From assembly GCA_963760285.1 (NCBI GenBank), contig CAVXCI010000003.1, forward strand, positions 310,001-374,000: a stretch of 64,000 nucleotides of DNA, given 5' to 3'. Below the pieces are notes generated by a model. That model had not been told where the DNA came from. It worked only from the letters and a program-made list of their open reading frames with translations, and searched no databases. Source of the stretch: PALSA-278 sp963760285 (lineage in GTDB: Bacteria > Acidobacteriota > Terriglobia > Acidiferrales > UBA7541). The translations under genes were made by a program, and so were the position numbers. Shown here in pieces: positions 1-8,680 of the stretch (the stretch's first letter is position 1; every line of letters starts with the position of its first letter).

Positions 1-1973
1 CGCGTGGTGTCACCGTCATTGGCAATCACGGTGAGCTGGTAGGTGCCCGGCACCGTGCCTTCGGCAGCCTGAATTTGGAATGCCGCGGGAGATTGCATGT
101 TCACCGTGGCGGGCGTCAGGGTGGCGGAGAGTCCGGGAACTTCCGAGACTCCGTCATAGGTAAGATTCACAGGCCCTTGAAAGCCGCCGATTTGCCAGGG
201 CATGAGCGTATAGGAGGCCTGGCCGGCGGAGTTCAGATTCGCGGACGAGGGACTTGCCAGCATCCAGTAGTCGGGCATGTCTGGAATCATGGAGCAGTCG
301 GCCTGCGGGTTGCCCGAGGGCTGCTGCCAAAGGGAGTTCTGATCCTGCTGCGAAGTTTTTTGCCACCCGGTAAAGTTTGTCCTGGTCCCCAGGTACGGCG
401 TGGGCACGGTGTATGGAGTGGTGGAGTTCTGGGAATTCCACCAGGTATTATCGTTGGAATTCAAAGATTGCTGGAAAACGGTCCAATCCGCGCCGCCCAG
501 GTAGTCGTCATAGAGGCTGCTCTGGGTCTGGTCCATTCCCACGAAGGTATTTCCCGTGTTGGTGAAGTGCTCATTCTGAACGGTGAAATTTTGCCCGGTG
601 GCCCAGTCGAGGATGGAGATCCCGCCGGATAGACCCTGAACGTTGATCTGCCCGATAGCGTTGCCGTAGAAGAGGGAGTTCGTCAAGGTTACATGTTCGC
701 TGTCGCGGAGTTCAAAACCACCCATGCCATAAGCAGCGGAGAGCGGTGAGCCCGGGCTGTTGTTGTAACAGGACACGGTATTGTCAATATCCATCGGGCC
801 ATCATCTTTCTCCACAAAAACACCGTTGGCCAGGTTATTTGTGGAAGTGACGGACTCGGCGGAAATGTTTTCGTTGTTGGTATCCCAATGGATTCCGTTG
901 GACTGGTTGAAATTCACGTTGATGTTGCTGTACGAGCCGTTATGCTCGCCGTAGGGGTAAATGCCGCTGGCGCTCCAAAAATAGAATGCACCCTGTGAAC
1001 CGCGCCAGTTATTGTAGGAAGCCTCCACGTTTCCCCACAGGCCGTTCTGGGCGTCGATGAGGCCGATCCCTTTCTGGCCGTTGTGGTCGGCAATCACGTT
1101 GGTGATGGTGTAGTTGGAAACTGGAGTTTTATGGTAGGTGGTCAGCGTGAATATTTCCAGGCCGATGGAGTTGTTCCAGACGAAGGAATCGGTATCGAAC
1201 AGCACGTTCTGCGAGGGCTGATTGGTTACGCTGACAGCCCCGTTGTCCCGGCAGTCCGATGAATATTCGACGGTCAACCCGCGGAGGACCACCGCATCCT
1301 TTTCGGATATGAGAAACAGCCCGTCGCGATCGGCCACCTCCACATCAGAGCCGTTGAGATCCACGCCCGCCGGTGGGTAAAGGTAGATGAGCGCATTGGT
1401 CTCATCCACGGCGAAGGTGCCCGGCTGCATCTGGTTGATGGAGAGGACTTGCATCATTTGCGTGCCGTTCACGAAGGCCATCTCGCGCCGCAGGACGATA
1501 TCCGGTGTCGGGGGAGCGCCTCCCTGTATGGGTGGGCACAGTCCAAAGGTGTACGGCCACGCGGTCTGGTAAATACTGGGGTTGTTCGAATTGGGGACCC
1601 AGTTCGTATAAGGGTCGGCTCCGGAGATGAAAACCGTGCCGGGTGTAACGGCCTGATAGGTCTCAGGAAGGGAAGTATCTTTGGACGTTCCAGTCAGCCA
1701 GACATGCTCCCGGTAGATGCCCGGATTGATCAGGACCAGCGTCCCGATTCCATTTTGGTTATTCGTTTCAGCCACCTGCTTGCCCTTGGTGATGGTTTGA
1801 AACGGCTCCTGCTGCGTGCCAGGATTGTTGTCGTTGCCGTTGACCGCGTCCACGTAGAGGGTGGCCGTTTCCAGGTTTTCGTTGATGTTTGCCTGGGCGT
1901 GGGCGAGGCTCGCAAAGGTGCAGACTGCCGCGAGAAAAAAGAGAACTCTCTTCAGAAACTCGTAAGGACCCAT
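1..1973 (-). CDS. Secreted right-handed beta-helix protein (partial, 3' end outside window)
   Basis: An uninterrupted frame of at least 657 codons runs from ATG at 1973 off the left edge. It starts after a G-rich ribosome site (GGGGGG, about 6 nt upstream). The first 27 residues form a signal peptide ending in SLAHAQA. Next comes a YVDAVNGNDNNPGTQ segment of the kind that opens DUF1565/pectate-lyase-like domains. A long series of Asn-rich strands follows (for example VIADHNGQKGIGLID and SYNNWRGSQGAFYF), typical of right-handed parallel beta-helix (NosD/PbH1) repeats. The last visible ~70 residues look like an Ig-like domain (GTVPGTYQLTVIANDGDTT). The likely role is extracellular or cell-surface polysaccharide binding or cleavage; the substrate is unknown. 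It is divergent from the S41-like gene. Confidence 0.8.
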   Translation of the reverse strand, partial: MGPYEFLKRVLFFLAAVCTFASLAHAQANINENLETATLYVDAVNGNDNNPGTQQEPFQTITKGKQVAETNNQNGIGTLVLINPGIYREHVWLTGTSKDTSLPETYQAVTPGTVFISGADPYTNWVPNSNNPSIYQTAWPYTFGLCPPIQGGAPPTPDIVLRREMAFVNGTQMMQVLSINQMQPGTFAVDETNALIYLYPPAGVDLNGSDVEVADRDGLFLISEKDAVVLRGLTVEYSSDCRDNGAVSVTNQPSQNVLFDTDSFVWNNSIGLEIFTLTTYHKTPVSNYTITNVIADHNGQKGIGLIDAQNGLWGNVEASYNNWRGSQGAFYFWSASGIYPYGEHNGSYSNINVNFNQSNGIHWDTNNENISAESVTSTNNLANGVFVEKDDGPMDIDNTVSCYNNSPGSPLSAAYGMGGFELRDSEHVTLTNSLFYGNAIGQINVQGLSGGISILDWATGQNFTVQNEHFTNTGNTFVGMDQTQSSLYDDYLGGADWTVFQQSLNSNDNTWWNSQNSTTPYTVPTPYLGTRTNFTGWQKTSQQDQNSLWQQPSGNPQADCSMIPDMPDYWMLASPSSANLNSAGQASYTLMPWQIGGFQGPVNLTYDGVSEVPGLSATLTPATVNMQSPAAFQIQAAEGTVPGTYQLTVIANDGDTT

Positions 1974-2368
1974 TTCATCCCCCCCAAGGGAAGCCTTCAA
2001 TCGTTTCACTTTGGGTCAGGTTTTCCGGGGCAGGAGCCAGCGCAATGCCGACTATGGCATTCTTCCCCCGAGAAAGCCGGTGCTAGTCCGGTGTGATCCA
2101 GCAGGCCCTGGCGAAACACCGGAGGAACAGATAAAGATGACCCGCGCGGAATGTATCAGAATGGGGCAGCCAGTGCAATGACCAAAGAGTTATTACCATC
2201 GGATTAGTCCCTAAGAGTAACGATGTACTCATAAGTACACAGCCCTGTCGGTGCCCCCCTTGCGACGCACGTCCTGGCATGGTGGGGACCGGTTTTCAGA
2301 TGGCTCGCGGGATTTACGCCGTCCGATAGGGCGGCAACATCCGTGGTACTGTAAGGCCCTGGACCAAC
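1974..2368. other. Divergent intergenic region, 395 bp
   Basis: This spacer lies between the leftward beta-helix gene and the rightward S41-like gene and should hold both promoters. A perfect 6-bp inverted repeat with a 6-nt loop (AATGCC/GGCATT) sits at 2044-2061, and a GTAC-TCATAA-GTAC repeat lies near 2227-2240. I compared the region by eye with GEMM (c-di-GMP) and cobalamin riboswitch cores and found no match. No convincing ORF or sigma-70 promoter is visible. Confidence 0.4.
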
Positions 2369-3790
2369 ATGAATTGTCGCCTTCTCAATTTGCTGATCGT
2401 TGGCTCAATGGCCGCCCTGGCGGTTGTCCCCGTGACGGTGGGAGGCCGGGGACAAGCCTCGACCGGGCCCCGGGATTCCGTACGACACGGTATCAGCAAT
2501 ACGGGCCGCCATTTGGGACGCGAGATTTTGAAGACAGTTTACGAGAGCGTGGAGAGGAACTACTACGACCCGCAATTCCGCGGAGTGGATTTGGCGGCTC
2601 GATATACGCAGATGACCTCTATGGCGGACCGGGCCTCTTCGGTGACGGAGATCATGACCGTCGCTGCTGGAATGCTGGCGCCTTTGGACGACTCCCACCT
2701 TCTGGTGCTGCCACCTTCCTTTCCTCAGGCTGTAAATTATGGATTTAACATCGCCATGATTGGGGACAAGTGCTATGTGGTGGCCACGCAGCCGGGCAGC
2801 GACGCGGCCACGAGGCTCCACGTGGGAGACAAGGTGAATTACCTTGAGGGAACGGCGCCGTCACGGAGCGATTTGTGGAAACTGAAGTACAACTTGGAAA
2901 TCCTGGCACCGCGCCTGGGGGTTCGCATCCATGTTGCCAAAGCGGCGGACGCGGAGGAGCAGGCTTTGCACGCAAATGCGGCGGCAAAGCCAATCAGCCA
3001 TGACGATCCCAATGAATTTGCAGTTCGCGCGGAACTGGCGCCGGTCAGCAAGACCGGATCCGCCCTCGCAATCGAGCAGCAATTGGTTGCGCTGGGGACG
3101 CTTTCGCCCGCAGTTGGAGACGTGGAGCCGAATCAGAGCGGCCGGCTCATTCCTCTGAGCGGCTCCCGCGCGGTTTTGTGGACTGCCGCGACTTTTCCAG
3201 AGCGCGCTGAAGAAATTGACACGGCGTGGGACAACGTTAAAGGATATGACGCGGTGATTCTGGATTTGCGCGGCAATCGCGGCGGAAGCAGCGCGGTTCT
3301 CAAAAGAATGGCAGGGAATATTTTCGATGGAAATATCACCATTGCGCAGCGCGTGGGGAGAAGCAAAGCGCCGCCCATCGTCGCCGCGTCGCGCCAGAAG
3401 CCTTATGGCGGCAAGATATTGGTCCTGGTGGACAGCGAGACGGCGGGCGGGGCGGAACTTTTTGCGCGGCTGCTGCAGATTCAGAAACGCGGCACGGTGA
3501 TAGGAGGCCGCACGGCGGGTTCCGTAATGGAAGCGCGCCGCTACAATTTCACGGCAGGCGATGGCAGCGTGAAGTTCGGCGCGATGATCACGGAATTCGA
3601 TTTGCGCATGTCCGACGGAAAAAGCCTGGAACACATTGGCGTAACCCCCGACGAAGTTATTCTGCCGACACAGGAGGATCTAGCGAAAGGGCGCGATCCC
3701 CAACTGGCGCGCGCGGCCGCGCTGGCCGGCGCGGAAATGGATTCCGCCGCTGCTGGAAAACTTGCTTCTCCCGCGGGGCCTCAATATTAA
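2369..3790 (+). CDS. S41-family (C-terminal processing) peptidase-like protein, nucleophile apparently missing
   Basis: This is a 473-aa protein with an N-terminal hydrophobic segment (residues 5-24) consistent with export. Residues 50-110 resemble the helical N-domain of tail-specific proteases. Residues 299-306 (DLRGNRGG) match the S41 core strand-turn, and the segment after VDSETAGGAE (354-363) aligns with the catalytic helix. In active S41 enzymes this helix starts with a Ser (as in SASE or TFSAGE). Here the equivalent positions are Gly360/Gly361, so the Ser nucleophile seems absent. It may be a pseudoenzyme or a binding protein. A DUF5996 gene follows after 16 bp, suggesting co-transcription. 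Confidence 0.75.
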   Translation: MNCRLLNLLIVGSMAALAVVPVTVGGRGQASTGPRDSVRHGISNTGRHLGREILKTVYESVERNYYDPQFRGVDLAARYTQMTSMADRASSVTEIMTVAAGMLAPLDDSHLLVLPPSFPQAVNYGFNIAMIGDKCYVVATQPGSDAATRLHVGDKVNYLEGTAPSRSDLWKLKYNLEILAPRLGVRIHVAKAADAEEQALHANAAAKPISHDDPNEFAVRAELAPVSKTGSALAIEQQLVALGTLSPAVGDVEPNQSGRLIPLSGSRAVLWTAATFPERAEEIDTAWDNVKGYDAVILDLRGNRGGSSAVLKRMAGNIFDGNITIAQRVGRSKAPPIVAASRQKPYGGKILVLVDSETAGGAELFARLLQIQKRGTVIGGRTAGSVMEARRYNFTAGDGSVKFGAMITEFDLRMSDGKSLEHIGVTPDEVILPTQEDLAKGRDPQLARAAALAGAEMDSAAAGKLASPAGPQY

Positions 3791-3806
3791 TGTTATGGAG
3801 CACACC

Positions 3807-4715
3807 ATGAATCGTTCCAACGAAATTGCCGGAAGCCATCCGTGGCCGAAGCTGCCATACGCGGAGTGGAAAGACACCTGCACCACGCTGCACATGTGGT
3901 CACAGATGGTGGGAAAGGTGGCGCTGGCGTTTTCGCCGCCGATTAATCATTGGTGGGGAATTGCAATGCACGTCACCAGCCGCGGTCTGACCACCGGGCC
4001 GCTGGCTTCGCCCGCGGGCAGCTTCGAAATCCAGTTTGATTTCATTTCGCACATGCTGGAAATCCGCACCTGCGGCGGAGAGAGCGAGAACGTGCCGCTG
4101 GAGCCGCGGTCGGTGGCGGATTTCTACCGCGAGTTTATGGGCGCGCTGGACTCTCTGAACATTCCAGTGAAGATTTGGACCATGCCGGTGGAGATCGCCA
4201 ATCCCATTCGCTTCACCGAGGATCACGGCCATTGCTCATACAACCGGGAGTATGCTTTTCGCTTCTGGCGCGTGCTGGTGGAACTGGACGACATTTTCAA
4301 GGAGTTTCGCTCGCGCTTCATCGGCAAGGCCAGCCCGGCGCATTTTTTCTGGGGCAGCTTCGATTTTTGCGCGACGCGCTTTTCGGGACGGCGCGCGCCG
4401 GAACGTCCGCAGGCCGACGCGGTGACACGCGAGGCCTATTCCCACGAAGTGATCAGCGCGGGTTTCTGGCCGGGGTCGCCGGAAATGGACGCGGCATTTT
4501 ACGCCTACGCCGCGCCGGAGCCGACGGGATTTCGTGACGCGAAAATTCTTCCCGCCAGCGCCGTTTACAACACGAAGATGGGGGAATACCTGCTTCCATA
4601 CGAAGATGTGCGCGCCAGCGCGTCTCCCAAGGCCGCGTTGATGGAATTCCTGGAGAGTACCTACGACGCGGGAGCAACGGCAGGGAAGTGGGACCGCGCA
4701 AATTTGGAGCGGTGA
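3807..4715 (+). CDS. DUF5996 family protein
   Basis: This 302-aa cytosolic protein has no signal peptide or membrane segment. Recognisable conserved stretches are WPKLPYAEWKDTCTTLHMWSQ near the N-terminus, NHWWGIAMHVTSRGL, the AHFFWGSFDFCATRFSGR block in the middle, and an HEVISAGFWPG block near the C-terminus. Together these mark DUF5996, a widespread family of unknown biochemical role. I chose ATG 3807 because GGAG lies 6 nt upstream; an in-frame ATG at 3795 and an upstream start overlapping the previous gene are less likely. The gene ends before a strong hairpin shared with the convergent M16 operon. Confidence 0.8.
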   Translation: MNRSNEIAGSHPWPKLPYAEWKDTCTTLHMWSQMVGKVALAFSPPINHWWGIAMHVTSRGLTTGPLASPAGSFEIQFDFISHMLEIRTCGGESENVPLEPRSVADFYREFMGALDSLNIPVKIWTMPVEIANPIRFTEDHGHCSYNREYAFRFWRVLVELDDIFKEFRSRFIGKASPAHFFWGSFDFCATRFSGRRAPERPQADAVTREAYSHEVISAGFWPGSPEMDAAFYAYAAPEPTGFRDAKILPASAVYNTKMGEYLLPYEDVRASASPKAALMEFLESTYDAGATAGKWDRANLER

Positions 4716-4779
4716 GACTGCGCCGCCTCAGTGAGAAGCGAGTTCGTCGCGGTGCTCGCCGAGGCATTTAATACAGCGT

Positions 4780-4799
4780 GGGCCGTCCGGGGACGGCCC
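4780..4799. terminator. Bidirectional hairpin between convergent genes
   Basis: GGGCCGTCC (4780-4788) is the exact complement of GGACGGCCC (4791-4799). This very stable hairpin lies between the end of the DUF5996 gene and the end of the leftward M16 operon. No U-run follows on either strand, so a rho-independent role is inferred only from position. Confidence 0.55.
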
Positions 4800-4819
4800 G
4801 GACATTCTGAAACATTTGT

Positions 4820-6307
4820 CTAGTTACCTTCCGGTTTGCCGTTGGCGTCGGTGACGATCACCTTGCCGTATTTATCCAGCGCGCTTTTCACCTGCTTGGC
4901 GTCGCCCACGGCGACTATTTGCAGGTGGTCCAACTGGATGTACTTTTTCCCGGCCTGTTCGACGGCCGCAGCGTCTATTTTGCCGACGGCGTCGGGATAG
5001 TTGTCCCAGTAATCTTCGCCCAGTCCGAAATAATTGGACGTCAGCCACGCGGAGAGCACCTGCTGCGGAGATTCCAGGGAAAGCGCAAAGCTGGCGATGA
5101 TGGAGCGCTCCGCCTCGCCGAGTTCATCGGCGGGAACCGGCTCGGTCTGGATGCGCTTCATTTCATATAGCAGCTCGTGCATGGAGCCATCGGTGACGGC
5201 GTTGCGGACTTCCGTGGAAGCGCGCCATACGCCGGGATAGATATCCGCGCTGAAGGAACTGTACGCGCCGTAGGTATAGCCCTTGTCCTCGCGCAGATTC
5301 ATGAACAGGCGGGCGCTGGCGCTGCCGCCGAGGACGCGGTTCATCACCGAGAGCGCGGGATATTCGGGATCGGTGCGCGTGAGGGAATAATCGGCGGCGA
5401 TCAGGTTGGTCTGCACGGAGCCGGGGCGGTCCACCAGGTAGATAGTGGTCGGACCGAGCGGCGGGACGGTGCCCAGCGCGTCCGAGGTGGCCGCGCCCTT
5501 CCAGTCGCCAAAATATTTGTTCACTAGTCCGAGGATTTGATCGGTCTGAACGTCGCCGGCAATCCCCAGGATGGAATTTCCGGGGACGTAATAGCGGTCA
5601 TGAAAAGCTTTCAAGTTCGCGGAGGTGGCGTTCTTAATGGAGCTTTCAGTGGGAGAAACAATGGCGGCGGGGAAGCTCTTGTAAATCACGCTGGCCAGTT
5701 TTTCGTCCGCGAGGAAATCCGGGGTGGCGCGTTCCTGTTGCAGGTCGGCCAGCTGGCGCTGCTTGTATTTTTCCAGTTGCGCGTCCGGGAAGGAAGGATG
5801 CAGGACGATGTCGCTCATCAAGTCCATCAACTGCTCAGTGGCGTTGGTGAGGCCGGAGGCGCTGACGGTGGTGTGGCTGGATTGAGCCTGCACGCCCGCG
5901 GAAAGATTGGCGCCGAGGCTGTCCACTTCCTGCGAAATCTGCGCGCTGGTACGGGCGGCGGTGCCTTCGCGAAGCATGTCCGCGACAAAGCCGCTGAGGC
6001 CGGGCTGGTCGTTCGGATCGGCCAATGCCCCAGGACGAATCCACAGGGAGTAGCTGATGGTGGGCAGTTCGTGGCGCTCCAGTATCAGCACAGTGAGGCC
6101 GTTGGGCAGATGGTGGACCGACGGACGGTCCAGATGGACGCGGAGAATATCCTTATTCACCGGAGCACGATTCAGGCGCTTGACGGCCTTGGGCGATTCG
6201 GTGTGTTTCTCGCCTTCCTGCGCGCGTGCCGGATTGGAAAATCCCGCCAGCAGGAGAGCAACGCCAGCCAGCGCCGCCAGAAAAGTCTTATGTGATTTTG
6301 TAAGCAT
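4820..6307 (-). CDS. M16 peptidase-like protein, non-catalytic partner
   Basis: This is a 495-aa secreted protein with a signal peptide over residues 1-29 (FLAALAGVALLLAGFSNPARA). It has two M16 (pitrilysin/MPP) half-domains: LPNGLTVLILERHELPTISY near the N-terminus and GDVQTDQILGLVNKYFGDW before the second half. The zinc motif HxxEH expected after the first strand pair is replaced by GFVAD in GLSGFVADMLREGT, so this copy should not bind the catalytic zinc. M16 proteins of this length usually work as heterodimers of one catalytic and one inactive subunit. It sits 18 bp downstream of the catalytic copy and is surely co-transcribed with it. Confidence 0.88.
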   Translation of the reverse strand: MLTKSHKTFLAALAGVALLLAGFSNPARAQEGEKHTESPKAVKRLNRAPVNKDILRVHLDRPSVHHLPNGLTVLILERHELPTISYSLWIRPGALADPNDQPGLSGFVADMLREGTAARTSAQISQEVDSLGANLSAGVQAQSSHTTVSASGLTNATEQLMDLMSDIVLHPSFPDAQLEKYKQRQLADLQQERATPDFLADEKLASVIYKSFPAAIVSPTESSIKNATSANLKAFHDRYYVPGNSILGIAGDVQTDQILGLVNKYFGDWKGAATSDALGTVPPLGPTTIYLVDRPGSVQTNLIAADYSLTRTDPEYPALSVMNRVLGGSASARLFMNLREDKGYTYGAYSSFSADIYPGVWRASTEVRNAVTDGSMHELLYEMKRIQTEPVPADELGEAERSIIASFALSLESPQQVLSAWLTSNYFGLGEDYWDNYPDAVGKIDAAAVEQAGKKYIQLDHLQIVAVGDAKQVKSALDKYGKVIVTDANGKPEGN

Positions 6308-6325
6308 GATTTTCCGCCTCGTCTC

Positions 6326-7765
6326 CTAATTCCCCGCCGGCGCGGAATCGCCGCCGGAAGCCGCTGTGGGCAAAGTGATGACCACGGTGCGCTGGTCACG
6401 CTGGAAAATGGTTTTTGCCGCTTGTGATATGTCCGCCACGGTCACGGCCTGGTATTTTTCCGGCGCGGTGTTGATCAGATTGGGGTCGTTGAAGTAGACG
6501 GCGTAGCGACCCATGTAAATCGCGGTAGCCAGACTGGAGGCGCGCTGACGAACCAGCGTTTGCAATTCCTGCGCCTGGGCCTTGTCCAGCTGCGCCTGAG
6601 TGACGCCGTTTCTCACCACGGCGTCAATTTCCCCGTCCAGCGCTTTTTGCAGGTCTTCAATTTTAACGCCCGCGCGGGGAATGGCGTCAATGTAGAACTG
6701 CCCGGTGCCGATGCGCATGTCAACGCTCACGTCAACTTCCGTGGCCAGCTGCTTGTCATCCACCAGATGCTGGTAGAGCAGGGAGCTGCGCCCGGTTCCG
6801 AGGACATCGCCCAAAAGCTGGGCGGCGAAGTTTCCCGGCGTGTCGCCAGGAGGAACGTGATAGGCGATGTAAAGCAGCGGCAGGCGCGCCAGCGGATCAT
6901 AAATGGTGTCCGTGCGCTCTCCATAGTGGGGCGGTTCGGTCAAATCGGGCTTGGGCGGAATAGGCTGTTCGGGAATCGAGGCGAAGTATTTTTTCACGCT
7001 TTCCAGTGTGGCGTCCGGATCGAGATCGCCCACGATGGAAAGCACGGCATTGTTGGGCGCGTAATAGGTGCGGAAGAAATCCTGAAAATCTCCCAGCGCG
7101 GCGTGATTCAAGTCGTCCATGGAGCCGATGGTGGAGTGCTTGTAGGCGAAATTGTCGTAAGCGAGGTTGTCCACGTCCAGTTCGGTGTGGCCATAGGGCT
7201 GGTTGTCAATACGCAGGCGGCGCTCTTCCTGAACGGCGTTACGCTGGTTGTCTAGATTGGCCTGGGTCACGTCCAGCGCGCGCATGCGGTCGGATTCCAG
7301 GAAAAGGGCGAGGTCCAGCTGATTCTTGGGCAGGCGCTCGAAATAGAAAGTGCTGTCTTCGTTGGTGCTGGCGTTGTCCTGGCCGCCATTGCGCTCAATC
7401 AGAATGTCGTGCTCGCCCTTGCCCACGTTGGCCGAGCCTTCAAACATCATGTGTTCAAAGAGGTGGGCAAAGCCGGTGCGGCCGGGACGCTCGTTGCGGC
7501 TGCCTACGTTGTAGGTGACACAAATTCCGAAAACGGGGGCGCGGTGATCGGCGGCAATCAAAACGCGCAGGCCGTTGGGCAGCTTTACGTCCATGATGGC
7601 CAGCGGCGGAATTTTCACCGCGCCGGGCGCGCCGGGGGCGGGAATATCGGCTGGACCGGCTTTGGCCCCGCGCGGCATGACGCCCGCTGCCATCGCTGCT
7701 ATTCCCAGCAACGCCGCCAGCGCCACGGCTGGTTTCCACGCCCATCCATGCACAATGCTCTTCAT
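6326..7765 (-). CDS. M16 zinc metallopeptidase, catalytic subunit
   Basis: This is a 479-aa exported protein with a signal sequence over residues 1-33. The inverted zinc motif HLFEH is present in FAHLFEHMMFEGS, and the third ligand lies in NAVQEERR about 70 residues later, as expected for active M16 peptidases. The second M16 domain begins around YYAPNNAVLSIVGDLDPD. ATG 7765 was chosen because GAGGTG lies 7 nt upstream and the signal peptide starts there; an upstream in-frame start has no such support. It probably forms a periplasmic heterodimer with the following gene and degrades peptides. Confidence 0.9.
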   Translation of the reverse strand: MKSIVHGWAWKPAVALAALLGIAAMAAGVMPRGAKAGPADIPAPGAPGAVKIPPLAIMDVKLPNGLRVLIAADHRAPVFGICVTYNVGSRNERPGRTGFAHLFEHMMFEGSANVGKGEHDILIERNGGQDNASTNEDSTFYFERLPKNQLDLALFLESDRMRALDVTQANLDNQRNAVQEERRLRIDNQPYGHTELDVDNLAYDNFAYKHSTIGSMDDLNHAALGDFQDFFRTYYAPNNAVLSIVGDLDPDATLESVKKYFASIPEQPIPPKPDLTEPPHYGERTDTIYDPLARLPLLYIAYHVPPGDTPGNFAAQLLGDVLGTGRSSLLYQHLVDDKQLATEVDVSVDMRIGTGQFYIDAIPRAGVKIEDLQKALDGEIDAVVRNGVTQAQLDKAQAQELQTLVRQRASSLATAIYMGRYAVYFNDPNLINTAPEKYQAVTVADISQAAKTIFQRDQRTVVITLPTAASGGDSAPAGN

Positions 7766-7965
7766 GAATTCACCTCGTATATCGTTCCAGCCGCCCGGCG
7801 CATTTTGTTGCGATTTCGGACGGCCCCGCGCCGGATGTATAGGCTCCCGCAGACCGCGGGGAATTGCAAGCGCATGCACGGCGTGGAACGGGCAAACGGG
7901 TGTACAATTCGTGCCGTTTTCGACCCACTATGGAAATTCCAATTTACATGCGGGAGGACGACTCC

Positions 7966-8544
7966 ATGGAATCTAACCGTTTCACGCGCAGAGGATTTTC
8001 CGTGCAGCTGGCGGCATTCTTGTCCGGACTGGGCGTCGCCGGAACGGCGTTCGGCGCAAGGTTCAAATCGGGCGGCAGTCCGCAATCGTCGGCTTCTGCC
8101 GGGAACGGGGATATTTCCCATGCCTGCGAATCCATTCATCAGGAAGTGGTGTTCAAAGCCACGCGAAAACGCGTCTATGACGCGCTCACCGACGCCAAAC
8201 AGTTCAACAAAGTAGTGCAGTTGAGCGACGCCATGCGGTCCGGCGCCATCGGTACGGCGCCCGCGGAGATCAGCAGGGAAGCCGGCGGGGCGTTTTCACT
8301 CTTCGGCGGGTACATCTCCGGGAGAAACATCGAGCTTGTGCCGGTGGCGCAAATTGTCCAGGCCTGGCGGGTGGGCAGTTGGAAGCCGGGCGTCTATTCG
8401 ATTGTAAAATTTGAGTTGGCGGAGCAAGGCGCAGGAACCGGACTGGTCCTTGACCACAGAGGCTTCCCGGATGGCATGGGGCAACACCTTGCCGAAGGCT
8501 GGTATGCAAATTATTGGCAGCCGCTGGCAAAATATCTGGCATAG
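7966..8544 (+). CDS. Tat-exported SRPBCC (START-like/AHSA1) protein
   Basis: This is a 192-aa protein. Residues 5-30 form a twin-arginine signal (FTRRGFSVQLAAFLSG then AGTAFGA), so export is by the Tat route. From about residue 55, EVVFKATRKRVYDALTDAKQFNKVVQLSDAM is the first helix-strand unit of the AHSA1/SRPBCC fold, and LVLDHRGFPDGMGQHLAEGWYANYWQPLAKYL is its C-terminal helix. SRPBCC domains bind hydrophobic ligands in a deep cavity; the ligand here is unknown. ATG 7966 follows GGGAGGA. It is divergent from the M16 operon. Confidence 0.8.
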   Translation: MESNRFTRRGFSVQLAAFLSGLGVAGTAFGARFKSGGSPQSSASAGNGDISHACESIHQEVVFKATRKRVYDALTDAKQFNKVVQLSDAMRSGAIGTAPAEISREAGGAFSLFGGYISGRNIELVPVAQIVQAWRVGSWKPGVYSIVKFELAEQGAGTGLVLDHRGFPDGMGQHLAEGWYANYWQPLAKYLA

Positions 8545-8680
8545 ATGTAGCAGATGAACATGGAGAAATCATGCCCCGCCGGGGCGAGGGCGGGCTTGCT
8601 CTGCGGAGCCGGCGGAGTAGAATCAGGTGGGCCAATTGCCCGCAGATGAGCGCATTTCTTCGTCAGGAGGAAGGAAGACC

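Noticed and set aside
75..632. Open frames on the plus strand across 75-2096
   Set aside because: They are antisense shadows of the continuous minus-strand beta-helix gene, whose translation has a signal peptide and repeat pattern.
1990..2110. Possible riboswitch upstream of the beta-helix gene
   Set aside because: Hairpins are present, but the conserved cores of c-di-GMP and cobalamin riboswitches are not.
5537..6295. Long plus-strand open frames over 4919-8215
   Set aside because: They lie antisense to the well-supported M16 genes, have no ribosome sites and read as low-complexity Gly/Val/Arg products.
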